Shown: positions 1-8,712 of the stretch, in pieces
Numbering within the stretch: position 1 is the stretch's first letter
Layout of the letters: every line of letters begins with the position of its first letter
NCBI GenBank assembly: GCA_024698145.1
Contig: JAILRO010000005.1
Span: forward strand, 1-64,000
Length of the DNA stretch: 64,000 nt
Origin: Lachnospiraceae bacterium
Lineage (GTDB): Bacteria; Bacillota; Clostridia; Lachnospirales; Lachnospiraceae
Reading direction: 5' to 3'
Translations under genes and position numbers: made by a program
The notes under the pieces: model-generated
Told to the model about the DNA's origin: nothing
The model's input: only the letters and a program-made list of their open reading frames with translations
The model's database searches: none

Positions 1-545
1 CAATGGAACATGCCGAACATCCATGTTCGGCAGCCGCTGTCTACTCATCGATATACCAAGAAACTCTAATATCCTCCTGAATGTCACCCAGAATGTAATA
101 CACAACAATTCTTTATGCTGCCGTTCGTTTAGTAATGTATATAACAATCTTTGCGACACAGGATATTTCATACACAGATAATCTCACGCTGTTCTTTCAT
201 GTAGGAAAGTGCATCAAAGCAGCTGATGCGAGCTGTAGGCGAGTCACGTGCCGCACTCTATGTTGTACATGCGAAACTTGGAAAAGTATATCTTGCGTCT
301 CGTGTGATTGCAGCTTCCATAAGCAGGTGCTCATAAAACGCCGGCACTTAGCGAGTACGTAGTACGAGCTTAGTACCGTTGCGTTCTTATACGCAGCGAA
401 AGCGGCCTGCGTTGGAACTGCAATCATAAGAGACGCCTTAAAACAATTAGAAGTTTCGCTCGTAAAACTTAACTAAACAGCAATATTCATAATTTCAAAT
501 TATAGCGAAATCACCCATGAAAGTAAATAGTACGCACGCAAATAC
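1..545. other. Region without a convincing gene
   Basis: No continuous reading frame with a ribosome-binding site is visible. Short coding-like stretches appear in several frames on both strands, for example a minus-strand stretch ending at the stop near 41-43, and plus-strand stretches at about 208-330 and 376-470. They are broken by stops and lie in different frames. This would fit a decayed gene, but non-coding DNA with chance open frames is equally possible. I recognise no structured RNA family here. Confidence 0.4.
11..32. repeat. Perfect inverted repeat (hairpin)
   Basis: Two 10-base arms, 11-20 and 23-32, are exact reverse complements separated by two bases. There is no T-run on either side, so it is not a typical intrinsic terminator. 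It lies just beyond the end of the coding-like minus-strand stretch near 41. Confidence 0.5.
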
Positions 546-574
546 TAGACATTTTCCCTCGAAAAATGTATAAT
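546..574 (+). promoter_or_regulatory. Sigma-A promoter for the SPFH gene
   Basis: A TAGACA box at 546-551 is followed after 17 bases by a perfect TATAAT at 569-574. It lies about 70 bases upstream of the start at 644. The box overlaps the first codons of a longer upstream reading of that gene, which argues against the longer start. Confidence 0.6.
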
Positions 575-643
575 ATATTCATTCATGAAATGCTACGGAA
601 ACGCATAATATGCATGAACAATAACATTGTAAAGGAGAATACT

Positions 644-1984
644 ATGGGATTAATTAAAGCAATCGGCGGTGCCATCAACGGCGTTATGGCAGACCAGTGG
701 AAAGAGTATTTCTACTGCGATTCATTAGACACCAATGTATTGGTTCAAAAAGGCCAGCACAGATCCGGTGGAAAGTTCGGAACTTCCAACAAAGGTAATG
801 ACAATATCATTTCCAACGGTTCGGTAATCGCGGTTAACGAAGGTCAGTGTATGATCATTGTTGATCAGGGTAAAGTTGCAGAGTTTTGTGCAGAGGCAGG
901 TGAGTTCCTGTATGACACATCATCAGAACCAAGCTTACTCTACGGTAACCTCGGAGAGAATATTAAGAATACATTCGCACAGATAGGAAGACGTTTCACT
1001 TTCGGTGGAGATGTCGGAAAAGACCAGCGTGTGTACTTCTTCAACACAAAAGAGATTATGGGCAACAAGTACGGAACAGCTCAGCCTATACCTTTCAGAG
1101 TTGTTGACCAGAATATCGGATTAGACGTAGATATCGCAATCCGTTGTAACGGTGAGTATTCATACGAGATATTCGATCCAATTCTTTTCTACACAAACGT
1201 ATGTGGCAATGTAACCGATACATATACAAGAGACAAGATTGACAGTCAGTTAAAGACTGAGCTTCTTACTGCACTTCAGCCTGCATTTGCAGAGATTTCA
1301 GCTATGGGAATCCGTTACAGTGCAGTTCCGGCTCACACAGCAGAGCTTGCTGACGCACTCAACAAACAGCTTTCAGAAAAATGGAGTAATCTCCGTGGTA
1401 TCCGCGTGGTATCATTTGGTATCAACAGTCTCAAGGCTTCCGAAGAAGATGAGCAGATGATCAAAGATCTTCAGAAGGCTGCAGTACTTCGCGATCCTAA
1501 CATGGCTGCCGCAACTCTTACAGGTGCACAGGCAGAAGCTATGAAGGCTGCCGCTGCCAACACATCTGCAGGACCTATGATGGCATTTGCAGGAATGAAC
1601 ATGGCTAACATGGCAGGCGGAATGAACACAGGTAACTTGTTTGCAATGGGTCAGCAACAGCAGCAACAACAGGCAGCAGCTCAGGCTCAGGCTGTAGCAG
1701 CTGCACCGGCAGGTGATTCATGGAAATGTGAATGCGGAGCTACAAACACTGCTAAGTTCTGTTCAGAATGTGGTAAGCCAAAGCCGGAGGCACAGCAGGG
1801 TTGGACCTGTTCTTGCGGTAAGGTTAACCTTGGTAAGTTCTGCCAGGAGTGTGGCAAACCAAAGCCGGCAGGAGCTCCATTATATCGCTGTGATAAATGC
1901 GGTTGGACACCTGCAGATCCACACAATCCACCTAAATTCTGTCCTGAGTGCGGAGATGTATTTGATGAAAATGATATTCAGTAA
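644..1984 (+). CDS. SPFH-domain protein with zinc ribbons (YdjI-like)
   Basis: This 446-residue protein has an N-terminal SPFH/band-7-like region of the YdjI ('virion core protein') type, covering about residues 20-300. A Gln/Ala-rich linker follows at about 330-358, then three C-terminal zinc ribbons at about 359-385, 386-410 and 411-446, each with two CxxC or CxC-type cysteine pairs. Family members are thought to assemble at membranes in envelope-stress responses; the function here is inferred. The start at 644 follows an AAAGGAG site, and a promoter ends at 574. In Bacillus subtilis ydjI sits with ydjG and ydjH; here their likely counterparts are about 10 kb away on the other strand (12366-14835). 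Confidence 0.85.
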   Translation: MGLIKAIGGAINGVMADQWKEYFYCDSLDTNVLVQKGQHRSGGKFGTSNKGNDNIISNGSVIAVNEGQCMIIVDQGKVAEFCAEAGEFLYDTSSEPSLLYGNLGENIKNTFAQIGRRFTFGGDVGKDQRVYFFNTKEIMGNKYGTAQPIPFRVVDQNIGLDVDIAIRCNGEYSYEIFDPILFYTNVCGNVTDTYTRDKIDSQLKTELLTALQPAFAEISAMGIRYSAVPAHTAELADALNKQLSEKWSNLRGIRVVSFGINSLKASEEDEQMIKDLQKAAVLRDPNMAAATLTGAQAEAMKAAAANTSAGPMMAFAGMNMANMAGGMNTGNLFAMGQQQQQQQAAAQAQAVAAAPAGDSWKCECGATNTAKFCSECGKPKPEAQQGWTCSCGKVNLGKFCQECGKPKPAGAPLYRCDKCGWTPADPHNPPKFCPECGDVFDENDIQ

Positions 1985-2010
1985 TTTTCACATGTATAAC
2001 GCATAATTAC

Positions 2011-2050
2011 AATGCCGATGATTTCAGTTATGCAATCATCGGCATTCTTT
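2011..2050 (+). terminator. Hairpin after the SPFH gene
   Basis: A perfect 12-bp stem (2011-2022 with 2035-2046) has a 12-base loop and is followed by a short CTTTT. The T-tract is weak, so some read-through into the next gene is likely. Confidence 0.55.
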
Positions 2051-2083
2051 TACAACAAATTAAATAAAACATGGAGGAAATAT

Positions 2084-2842
2084 ATGATATTAATATTATT
2101 TTTTATAATATTTCTCTTGGTTCTGATAATTGCCGCTTTTGTTTTTGTGATGAGTTTGCAACAAAAAGCCAAGAACTTCTCCAGAGAGGTATTCGGCACG
2201 GACGACTTGAAACGAGTTGCTAATGATATGCAGGAAGCATATTCATCAACACCAAAATCCGTATCTGCAATGACAAGCCTTCTTCTACCAAAGATAACCG
2301 CAGATTTCCCGGATTTCAATTACAACGAAATGAAAGACCGTACCAACAATCTGCTCACAAGTTATTTAAATGCAATAACACAGGGAAGTGAAGGTGTGTT
2401 AAATGACGGTAACGCGGAACTCAAACAGAAGTTATCAGATTATATTGCCGGCAAGAGTTTAAGCGGACTCCGAGAACATTTTGAGTCCATTCACATTCAT
2501 CGAACCGAAATATGTCAATATCGCAAATCAGAAGGACATTGTATAATCACATTTCAAACATCCCTTGAATGTTATCACTATACAACAAACTTAGCTGATA
2601 ATTCAATAAAAGACGGTTCAAAAGAATTCAAATACCAAACCAGATTCAACACAGATCTTATATACGTCCAAGACGTAAGCAAATCAGATAATGAATATGA
2701 CCAGGCATTAGGACTTAATTGTCCCAACTGTGGTGCACCACTTACATCTCTAGGTGCAAAACACTGTGAATATTGTGGAACTCCAATTATCGAATATAAC
2801 ATTAAAGCATGGACCTTCAGCAATATTGATGAAATAAACTAA
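2084..2842 (+). CDS. Membrane-anchored zinc-ribbon protein (TIM44-like)
   Basis: The 252-residue protein begins with one hydrophobic segment (residues 1-22). The middle is soluble and acidic to neutral, and the C-terminal zinc ribbon has CPNC at about 213-216 and CEYC at about 227-230. The middle resembles the proteins annotated as zinc-ribbon transport proteins with a TIM44-like fold; this is recalled family resemblance, not a search. The chosen ATG follows GGAGG at 2073-2077; a longer in-frame start would run into the upstream hairpin. It lies directly after the SPFH gene, which also ends in zinc ribbons, so the two may act in one membrane complex. Function unknown. Confidence 0.75.
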   Translation: MILILFFIIFLLVLIIAAFVFVMSLQQKAKNFSREVFGTDDLKRVANDMQEAYSSTPKSVSAMTSLLLPKITADFPDFNYNEMKDRTNNLLTSYLNAITQGSEGVLNDGNAELKQKLSDYIAGKSLSGLREHFESIHIHRTEICQYRKSEGHCIITFQTSLECYHYTTNLADNSIKDGSKEFKYQTRFNTDLIYVQDVSKSDNEYDQALGLNCPNCGAPLTSLGAKHCEYCGTPIIEYNIKAWTFSNIDEIN

Positions 2843-2851
2843 TAACCAAAC

Positions 2852-2893
2852 AAAAAAGCGATTGCAACTTTCATTGCAATCGCTCTTTTTTTA
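2852..2893. terminator. Bidirectional intrinsic terminator
   Basis: An 11-bp stem (2857-2867 with 2874-2884) is flanked by an A-run on the left and a T-run on the right. It serves both converging genes, 2084-2842 and 2910-4022. Confidence 0.85.
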
Positions 2894-2909
2894 GGTGTAT
2901 AGCGAAAGA

Positions 2910-4022
2910 TCAGTCTATAATCTTCTGCTCTGTCTCTTTATCAAAGATATGAATCTTAGAAAGGTCAAATGCCAACTGTACATTGTCACCAGGTCTTGCA
3001 GTTGTACGAGCATTAACTCTAGCTGTAATATCGAACTGGTCAATTGTGAAGTAAAGGTAAACTTCTGCACCTAACATCTCATAGATTGTGATTCTTGCAT
3101 CAATGATACTTTCAGGAGAAGACTCAAGGAACAACTGCTCATCATGAATATCCTCCGGACGAACTCCGAGAACAACCTCTCTGTCAATGTAGTTCTGCTC
3201 AATAAGTACCTGAGCCTTAGAATCAGGAATCTTGATTGAGTGAGAACCGAACATAAGAAGTACGTCAGCTCCTGACCTAACAACCTTACACTCGATGAAG
3301 TTCATAGGAGGCATTCCCATGAATCCAGCAACGAATAAGTTGGTTGGCTTGTCATATAAGTTCTGAGGTGTATCTACCTGCTGAATAATACCATCCTTCA
3401 TAACTACGATTCTTGTACCAAGAGTCATAGCCTCTGTCTGGTCATGTGTTACGTAAATGATTGTTGTCTGTAATCTCTGATGTAACTTAGAAATCTCAAC
3501 ACGCATCTGTACTCTGAGCTTAGCATCCAAGTTTGACAAAGGCTCGTCCATAAGGAATACCTTAGGCTCACGTACAATCGCACGTCCCATAGCTACACGC
3601 TGTCTCTGACCACCTGATAAAGCCTTAGGCTTACGATCAAGCAAGTGCTCGATATCAAGAATCTTAGCAGCCTCATGTACCTGCTTATCGATCTTCTCCT
3701 TAGGAACCTTTCTTAACTTAAGACCGAATGCCATGTTCTCATATACTGACATATGAGGGTACAAAGCGTAGTTCTGGAATACCATTGCGATATCTCTATC
3801 TTTTGGCTCAACGTCGTTAACTAACTTGTCTCCTATCCATAATTCTCCTGAGCTGATGTCCTCAAGACCTGCAATCATACGAAGTGTAGTAGACTTACCA
3901 CATCCAGAAGGTCCTACGAAGATAACAAACTCCTTGTCCTCTACTTCAAGATTGAAATCCTTAACTGCGTTAAATCCATTAGGATAAATCTTGTAGATGT
4001 TTTTGAGTGATAAACTAGCCAT
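2910..4022 (-). CDS. msmK: Sugar ABC transporter ATPase, MsmK/UgpC type
   Basis: This 370-residue protein is the ATP-hydrolysing subunit for CUT1-family carbohydrate importers. Walker A (GPSGCGKST) is at 37-45, the LSGGQ signature at 135-139, Walker B (VFLMDE) at 155-160, an H-loop THDQTEA follows, and the C-terminal third is a TOBE/regulatory domain. Length is normal for the family. No permease or binding-protein gene is adjacent, the usual arrangement in Firmicutes where one MsmK energises several sugar systems. The start follows AAGGAGG. The gene stands alone between a terminator and a 333-base upstream region. The identity of the sugars cannot be read here. Confidence 0.93.
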   Translation of the reverse strand: MASLSLKNIYKIYPNGFNAVKDFNLEVEDKEFVIFVGPSGCGKSTTLRMIAGLEDISSGELWIGDKLVNDVEPKDRDIAMVFQNYALYPHMSVYENMAFGLKLRKVPKEKIDKQVHEAAKILDIEHLLDRKPKALSGGQRQRVAMGRAIVREPKVFLMDEPLSNLDAKLRVQMRVEISKLHQRLQTTIIYVTHDQTEAMTLGTRIVVMKDGIIQQVDTPQNLYDKPTNLFVAGFMGMPPMNFIECKVVRSGADVLLMFGSHSIKIPDSKAQVLIEQNYIDREVVLGVRPEDIHDEQLFLESSPESIIDARITIYEMLGAEVYLYFTIDQFDITARVNARTTARPGDNVQLAFDLSKIHIFDKETEQKIID

Positions 4023-4124
4023 TTTAAAATTCCTCCTTGGGTTGTTAATATTTTCTGCTGACTAAAACATAGTGATATAATACATCATTTGCTTTTTTAT
4101 TGAAATATTATTATTCAACAAATA

Positions 4125-4153
4125 AAATTAATTTTCTTTGTCTATTCTGTCAA
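4125..4153 (-). promoter_or_regulatory. Candidate promoter of msmK
   Basis: On the minus strand a perfect TTGACA (4148-4153) precedes TAATTT (4125-4130) with a 17-base spacer. The -10 box is weak. The rest of 4023-4355 is very AT-rich, and I see no further gene or riboswitch in it. Confidence 0.35.
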
Positions 4154-4355
4154 ATAAATGTTGAATACCATTAAAATGCACATTTTTTACTTCAAAATAT
4201 TATCTAAAATACCTATAGTATTGTTTTTTGTAATATTTTTGAAACATTTTCTTGACATTTATCTTCAGTATGCGCAAAACCGCCAAATTGTTTTGTAATT
4301 ATTGCCGAAGGCATTTGTGCAATTATACCAATTATTGGCATCATTTATGTGCTTT

Positions 4356-5081
4356 TTAATCCTGTTTTTCGCGCTTCAAACGGAATTTCAGCTTAATATT
4401 GTTAAATAAACTCTTGCCGCTCTTGTCTTTCATAAACCACTTGTAGAGGTTCTGAATACGTAGTTTTTCTATTGAATCCGGCACCTTTGCATCCTGCACT
4501 GCCTTATTATATAGAATATTTCCTGTAAAAAGCATCAAATCCGCGTTCATTTGGCTTCTAAAGTCCTTAAGAAGACTTATCTGCTTCTTTTCGTCCAATG
4601 CAAGTATAAGCAATTCCGGAGCAACCGAATTAATCTCATTAACAATATGTTCGTTTGAATAGTCCTTTTCAGTCAAGAATGCCCCTGATAACGTCAAATA
4701 CGGCCATTTTTCATGTATATTCTTCTGAACTGACGTAAATCTCGATTCATCATCAGCAACTACCAAAACTTCACAGCCATTCTCTACAACATAATCAAAG
4801 ACCATGTCAAAATAACTCTCCAAAAAGAACGGGTCACGCTTATGCCCTAATGCCGCATCAACATTAGCACTCACACTGACTGTTCCCGGAAGAATCATAT
4901 CGCAGGTCTCCAATAGTTCTTCTTTTTCGTTATCATTTTGTAATAACAGCAACGTCTCGCTGTTGACAAAATACAGGACCTTACTGCATTCTTCCTGTAT
5001 ATACCGTATGGATGCGTCTGCTGCATCTTTTGTGGACGCGGTATCAACCGCGACCCCTAGTAAACGTATCCTATCTTCCAT
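4356..5081 (-). CDS. Divergent WecG/TagA-like glycosyltransferase (GT26)
   Basis: The 241-residue protein has the size and overall pattern of the WecG/TagA/CpsF family, which transfers N-acetylmannosamine-type sugars to lipid-linked carriers at the inner face of the membrane. Visible likenesses are an early 'YFVNSETL' segment, a 'CDMILPG' segment, and a C-terminal 'RIQNLYKWF' segment. The usual acidic motif following 'aDG.G' is not evident, so catalysis is doubtful. The ATG at 5081 is preferred over a TTG at 5090, because GAGGG lies 10 bases before it. It is 17 bases downstream of the LytR_C gene, so the two are probably one transcript. Confidence 0.6.
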   Translation of the reverse strand: MEDRIRLLGVAVDTASTKDAADASIRYIQEECSKVLYFVNSETLLLLQNDNEKEELLETCDMILPGTVSVSANVDAALGHKRDPFFLESYFDMVFDYVVENGCEVLVVADDESRFTSVQKNIHEKWPYLTLSGAFLTEKDYSNEHIVNEINSVAPELLILALDEKKQISLLKDFRSQMNADLMLFTGNILYNKAVQDAKVPDSIEKLRIQNLYKWFMKDKSGKSLFNNIKLKFRLKREKQD

Positions 5082-5098
5082 AAAAATCAAGCCCTCAA

Positions 5099-5692
5099 TT
5101 ACTGCACATTTGCGTCATTTGATCCTATAATAATAAATATCTGCACACCGCTTGTCGATACATCAATACCTGAACTTACTGTACCAACCTCTATTACGGC
5201 GTCATTGAAATAAGGAAGGAGATCCTTGCCCATTCCCTCTTCAGCAACAACAATCTTAGTCTGTGTCTCTGATGATGCTGTGTAATTACCTTTGTTAACA
5301 TTAGAAAATCCCGCACTGGAAAGCTTATTCATCCATTTGAGTGCCAAACCATTTGTCTTAGTGCTGTTAAGAACGAGAATGCTCTTATCTGTAGAAGGAA
5401 TATTAAGCTCCTCTGTGGTTGCTTCAGTTGTAACTTCCTCAGTAGTCACTTCTTCAGTGGTTTCTTCTTCTGTATCCTCTGATGTCTCCTCTTCGAGCAT
5501 AGCCTGTATGTCTTCATCACTTAATGTGCTTTCTTCCGTTGTATTTTTAGCAAGTTCTGCCGCCTGCTTCTTATCACTACGAACCTTAAGAATAAAGAAC
5601 GCACCAAATCCCACTATCATTACTCCCATTAAAATGATCATAGATCTTACAAATGCCTCTCCAAATACCTTAAGTATGGTTTTCTTATCCAT
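5099..5692 (-). CDS. Membrane-anchored LytR C-terminal domain protein
   Basis: The 197-residue protein has an N-terminal transmembrane segment (about 18-36). A low-complexity Glu/Thr-rich stretch with repeated TTEEV units follows at about 50-98. The C-terminal domain begins 'SILVLNSTKTNGLA', the typical start of a LytR_C domain. LytR_C domains occur behind the LytR-CpsA-Psr ligases that attach polymers to peptidoglycan, but no ligase domain is present here. The start follows GGAGGC, and a strong minus-strand promoter lies at 5729-5757. Confidence 0.75.
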   Translation of the reverse strand: MDKKTILKVFGEAFVRSMIILMGVMIVGFGAFFILKVRSDKKQAAELAKNTTEESTLSDEDIQAMLEEETSEDTEEETTEEVTTEEVTTEATTEELNIPSTDKSILVLNSTKTNGLALKWMNKLSSAGFSNVNKGNYTASSETQTKIVVAEEGMGKDLLPYFNDAVIEVGTVSSGIDVSTSGVQIFIIIGSNDANVQ

Positions 5693-5728
5693 TGTAATGC
5701 CTCCTAATATTTACTCATAACTTTGAAC

Positions 5729-5757
5729 ATTATATCATTGTTATCTTTTCTTTTCAA
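5729..5757 (-). promoter_or_regulatory. Promoter of the LytR_C/GT26 pair
   Basis: On the minus strand TTGAAA (5752-5757) and TATAAT (5729-5734) are separated by 17 bases, about 35 bases upstream of the start at 5692. The same interval must also hold the promoter of the divergent gene at 5827, which I cannot place well. Confidence 0.65.
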
Positions 5758-5826
5758 CCTTTTCGTATTATACTATATATTACGGTAAAAAAAGCCGCAA
5801 TATTACTACGAACGGAGTTTACGCAT

Positions 5827-6555
5827 ATGGCAAAAACAGCAATTGTAACCGGTGCTTCACGCGGCATTGGAAAAATGTGTGCGTTAGAGCTTGCCAAACA
5901 TTTTGATTGCGTCGTGATTAATTCACTACAAAACAAGGAGATGCTCGACACGGTCAAGCAGGAGATTATCAATATCGGTGCTTCATGTCATGCTTTTCTC
6001 GGCGATGTTAGTGACTACAACTATGTTAAGAGCATGATAGACACTTGTGTAAATGAAACCGGCAGCATTGATCTTCTCGTCAACAATGCCGGCATTTCAT
6101 ATGTAGGTTTGCTTACAGATATGTCGCCTTCTGATTGGAACAATATCGTCAACACCAATCTAACATCTGTATTTAACTATTGTAATACTGTCGTCCCATA
6201 CATGGTAAGGCAAAAATCAGGTCATATAATAAACATTTCTTCTATGTGGGGAATTGACGGTGCATCTTGCGAAGTCGCCTACAGCGCGACAAAGGGTGGA
6301 ATTAATGCCTTTACAAAAGCACTCGCAAAAGAGCTTGCCCCCAGTAACATACGAGTCAACGCTATAGCACCCGGAGCTGTAGATACCGATATGAACAATA
6401 ACTTAAGTGACGAAGAAAAACGTGAGTTTGAATCAACAATTCCGATAGGACGTATGGCAAACCCTACCGAGATTGCACAAATGGTTTACTCACTATACGA
6501 ATCGCCTGCGTACCTTACAGGTGAAGTAATAAAAATAGACGGTGGCTATTTATAA
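5827..6555 (+). CDS. Short-chain dehydrogenase (FabG/YmfI-like)
   Basis: This 242-residue protein is a classical SDR. It has the nucleotide-binding GASRGIG at 9-15, NNAG at 86-89, and the catalytic set Asn111, Ser138 or 139, Tyr152 and Lys156 (YSATK). The C-terminal 'GEVIKIDGG' is standard. The segment around 'SSMWGIDGASCEVAYSATKGG' resembles the YmfI/EF-P 5-aminopentanone reductase branch more than fatty-acid FabG, but this is judged from memory. No fatty-acid synthesis genes lie nearby, which favours the former. The start follows CGGAG. Confidence 0.8.
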   Translation: MAKTAIVTGASRGIGKMCALELAKHFDCVVINSLQNKEMLDTVKQEIINIGASCHAFLGDVSDYNYVKSMIDTCVNETGSIDLLVNNAGISYVGLLTDMSPSDWNNIVNTNLTSVFNYCNTVVPYMVRQKSGHIINISSMWGIDGASCEVAYSATKGGINAFTKALAKELAPSNIRVNAIAPGAVDTDMNNNLSDEEKREFESTIPIGRMANPTEIAQMVYSLYESPAYLTGEVIKIDGGYL

Positions 6556-6577
6556 ACCACCGTCTATCTTTTATTTT
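6533..6577. terminator. Bidirectional terminator overlapping the SDR stop
   Basis: An 11-bp stem (6535-6545 with 6557-6567) encloses the stop codon at 6553-6555. A T-rich tract follows on the plus strand and another on the minus strand, so it can end both this gene and the converging gene at 6594. Confidence 0.75.
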
Positions 6578-6593
6578 AATTGTATTATCATTC

Positions 6594-7361
6594 TTATTTC
6601 TGTGGTGCTGCATATCTTGTAACACTATCATCTGTCGCAGGTGTCTCTTCTTCAGGGAAAGTCTCTTCCTCAAGAACTCTACCAACTCCACAATACTTTC
6701 TGTACTTGTAATCAGATATCACAATTCCTGTCTGTGGTGTAGATGCATGAACAACCTTACCATTACCTATGTATAATGCAACATGTGAACAGCTGCTCTT
6801 GCTGTAGCCGTAGAAAATAAGATCTCCCGGCTTGATGTTCTTCATTGATACCTTCTTGGTATCTTTCATCTGACGATATGCGTTATGATAAAGATCATAA
6901 CCAAACTTCTTATATACAGAATGTGTAAATCCTGAACAATCAGTTCCCTTTGTAAGACTTATACCACCATATCTGTAAGGATTACCAACATACTTAAGTG
7001 CATAACTGATAACCTCTTTCTGCTCATTAGACATTCCTGTATAATCTATAACAGTAACCTTACATGTATATTTCTTCTTATTATACTTAGCAGTAATAAC
7101 TGTTGAACCTACAGACTCCGGTATAATTGTTCCGTCATCTTCTACAGTAGCAACCTTCTTATTAGAAGATTTCCAATCAATATCAAACTCTGTATCGTCT
7201 TCAGCCATATTGAGAAGCTCAAGCTTCAACTCCTGATCCAACTCAACGATTGTCTTGGTATAATTAAGTTTTATCTTAGCTGCCTTGGCATTCACGCTAA
7301 ATGATGCCACGAAGCAAATCATCATCATTAAAGTTACTATTGTAATTTTTTTATAATTCAT
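6594..7361 (-). CDS. Secreted NlpC/P60 peptidoglycan hydrolase with Big-2 domain
   Basis: The 255-residue protein has a signal peptide (about 1-26), a bacterial Ig-like Big-2 domain (about 28-104), and an NlpC/P60 cysteine-peptidase domain from about 112. Catalytic residues are visible: Cys142 in GTDCSGF, His193 in SHVALYIG, and His205 in VVHAS. Such enzymes cut the stem peptides of peptidoglycan outside the cell. A longer reading up to 7418 exists, but the ATG at 7361 has an AGAAGGG site before it and gives a clean signal peptide. The gene is alone, converging on the SDR gene. Confidence 0.9.
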   Translation of the reverse strand: MNYKKITIVTLMMMICFVASFSVNAKAAKIKLNYTKTIVELDQELKLELLNMAEDDTEFDIDWKSSNKKVATVEDDGTIIPESVGSTVITAKYNKKKYTCKVTVIDYTGMSNEQKEVISYALKYVGNPYRYGGISLTKGTDCSGFTHSVYKKFGYDLYHNAYRQMKDTKKVSMKNIKPGDLIFYGYSKSSCSHVALYIGNGKVVHASTPQTGIVISDYKYRKYCGVGRVLEEETFPEEETPATDDSVTRYAAPQK

Positions 7362-7502
7362 ATCAAAAATATACCCTTCTTTTTTTCTCACAAGATATAT
7401 AATAACATATTTTCGCAAGATTGCAACCTTTTTTTAATATTTTGTAACACTTTTGTAACAAATAGTCACTATTTGAAGTTGATATTAGTTATAATCAGTG
7501 TT

Positions 7503-7982
7503 TCAATCAGGGTATGAAAGCCTTGAAGCATCAATGTTTTCAAGGACTTCCTCATAATATCTTTTTGCAACATATTTTGCCATCGGAAGATTCATATCCA
7601 AATAATTTCCGCAATCTCTGGCACATGCGCCTGGTACTTCGCCCTCAAAATCCTTCATAAATGCAAACATTTCTTTGACAAGATCAACAACATCCTCTGA
7701 TGAATAATCTCCGGCAAGCACCATATAAAATCCCGTACGACAACCCATTGGTCCAAAGTATATTGTCTTTTCTTTATACTCCGGGTGATTTCTTAAAAAG
7801 GTGGCACCAAGATGCTCAAGTGTGTGAATCTCTGCTGTATTTATTACAGGCTCATAGTTAGGTCTTGTCATTCTAAGGTCAAATGTAGTAATTACCTCTG
7901 CACCAACCTTATCCTTTCTTGAAACATAGATTCCCGGTAACAAAGTCAAATGATTTACTGTAAAACTCGCTATCTTTTCCAT
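7503..7982 (-). CDS. luxS: S-ribosylhomocysteine lyase LuxS
   Basis: LuxS splits S-ribosylhomocysteine into homocysteine and DPD, the precursor of autoinducer-2. The 159-residue protein has the metal-binding HTLEH (His53, His57), the catalytic Cys81 in FGPMGCRTG, and the metal ligand Cys124 in CARDC. The length is typical. The ATG at 7982 follows AAAGGA. It lies 27 bases after mtnN, so both steps of SAH recycling are co-transcribed. A small inverted repeat at 7459-7475 lies downstream, but it has no T-run and I do not call it a terminator. Confidence 0.97.
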   Translation of the reverse strand: MEKIASFTVNHLTLLPGIYVSRKDKVGAEVITTFDLRMTRPNYEPVINTAEIHTLEHLGATFLRNHPEYKEKTIYFGPMGCRTGFYMVLAGDYSSEDVVDLVKEMFAFMKDFEGEVPGACARDCGNYLDMNLPMAKYVAKRYYEEVLENIDASRLSYPD

Positions 7983-8009
7983 AATAATTATCCTTTCCAA
8001 ATACTAATA

Positions 8010-8702
8010 TTAAAGTCTGTCACACAAACCGAGCATAAGATTAACTGAATGCTCTATCGCTTTAGCCTCAAAAGCAGGATAGTCCATCGTTGCCGAATCG
8101 TCTGCCTTGTCGGATATAGCTCTTATAATAAGAAACGGTATTCCGTTTAAGTATGCAGCATGTCCTATAGCAGCGCCTTCCATTTCCGTGCATCTTCCTG
8201 CAAATGTCGAAACAAGCCACTCTTTCTTTTGCTTATCGGAAATAAACTGGTCACCGCTTACTACTCTTCCCTCAAAAACTTTAATATCAGGATTAACTTC
8301 CTCACAAACTTTTCTGGCAAGTTCTCTTAATTTATCATCTGCCTGAAATGATAAGCACTCCATTCTTGGCACCTGACCTACAGGATAGCCGAATGCTACC
8401 GCATCCATATCGTGCTCCAACGTATCTGTAGATAATACGATATCTCCAATATCAATATCAACATCCAACGATCCTGCTATTCCCGTATTGATTATTGCAT
8501 CAACCTTGTATTTTACTGCCAAAGTCTGTGCACACATTGCTGCATTTACCTTACCGACTCCGGAACGAACAACTACAACAGGATGTCCGTTAAGCTGTCC
8601 GCAAAAGAAATCCATAGATGCAACCGTGTCCACCGTAACCTCCGTCATTTTTTCCTTAAGTTTTGCCACTTCTTCGTCCATGGCTCCGATTATTCCTAAC
8701 AT
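8010..8702 (-). CDS. mtnN: Methylthioadenosine/S-adenosylhomocysteine nucleosidase
   Basis: This 230-residue enzyme (Pfs) removes adenine from S-adenosylhomocysteine and methylthioadenosine, giving the LuxS substrate. Seen are the N-terminal GAMDEEV, the VSGDQF segment at about 148-153, the nucleoside-binding TEMEGAA at about 172-178, and the catalytic Asp198 in AISDKAD. A GGGAGG site precedes the ATG. It is followed by luxS and begins only 10 bases after the histidine kinase gene, so it may be transcribed together with the two-component system. Confidence 0.97.
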   Translation of the reverse strand: MLGIIGAMDEEVAKLKEKMTEVTVDTVASMDFFCGQLNGHPVVVVRSGVGKVNAAMCAQTLAVKYKVDAIINTGIAGSLDVDIDIGDIVLSTDTLEHDMDAVAFGYPVGQVPRMECLSFQADDKLRELARKVCEEVNPDIKVFEGRVVSGDQFISDKQKKEWLVSTFAGRCTEMEGAAIGHAAYLNGIPFLIIRAISDKADDSATMDYPAFEAKAIEHSVNLMLGLCDRL

Positions 8703-8712
8703 AAAATCCTCC

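Noticed and set aside
181-430. RNase P RNA, tmRNA or T-box leader before the SPFH gene
   Set aside because: Short resemblances such as AGGAAAGTGC are not accompanied by the conserved core elements of any of these RNAs.
566-643. Longer N-terminus for the SPFH gene starting at 566
   Set aside because: It would begin before the -10 box of the promoter at 546-574 and has no ribosome site. The ATG at 644 has AAAGGAG before it.
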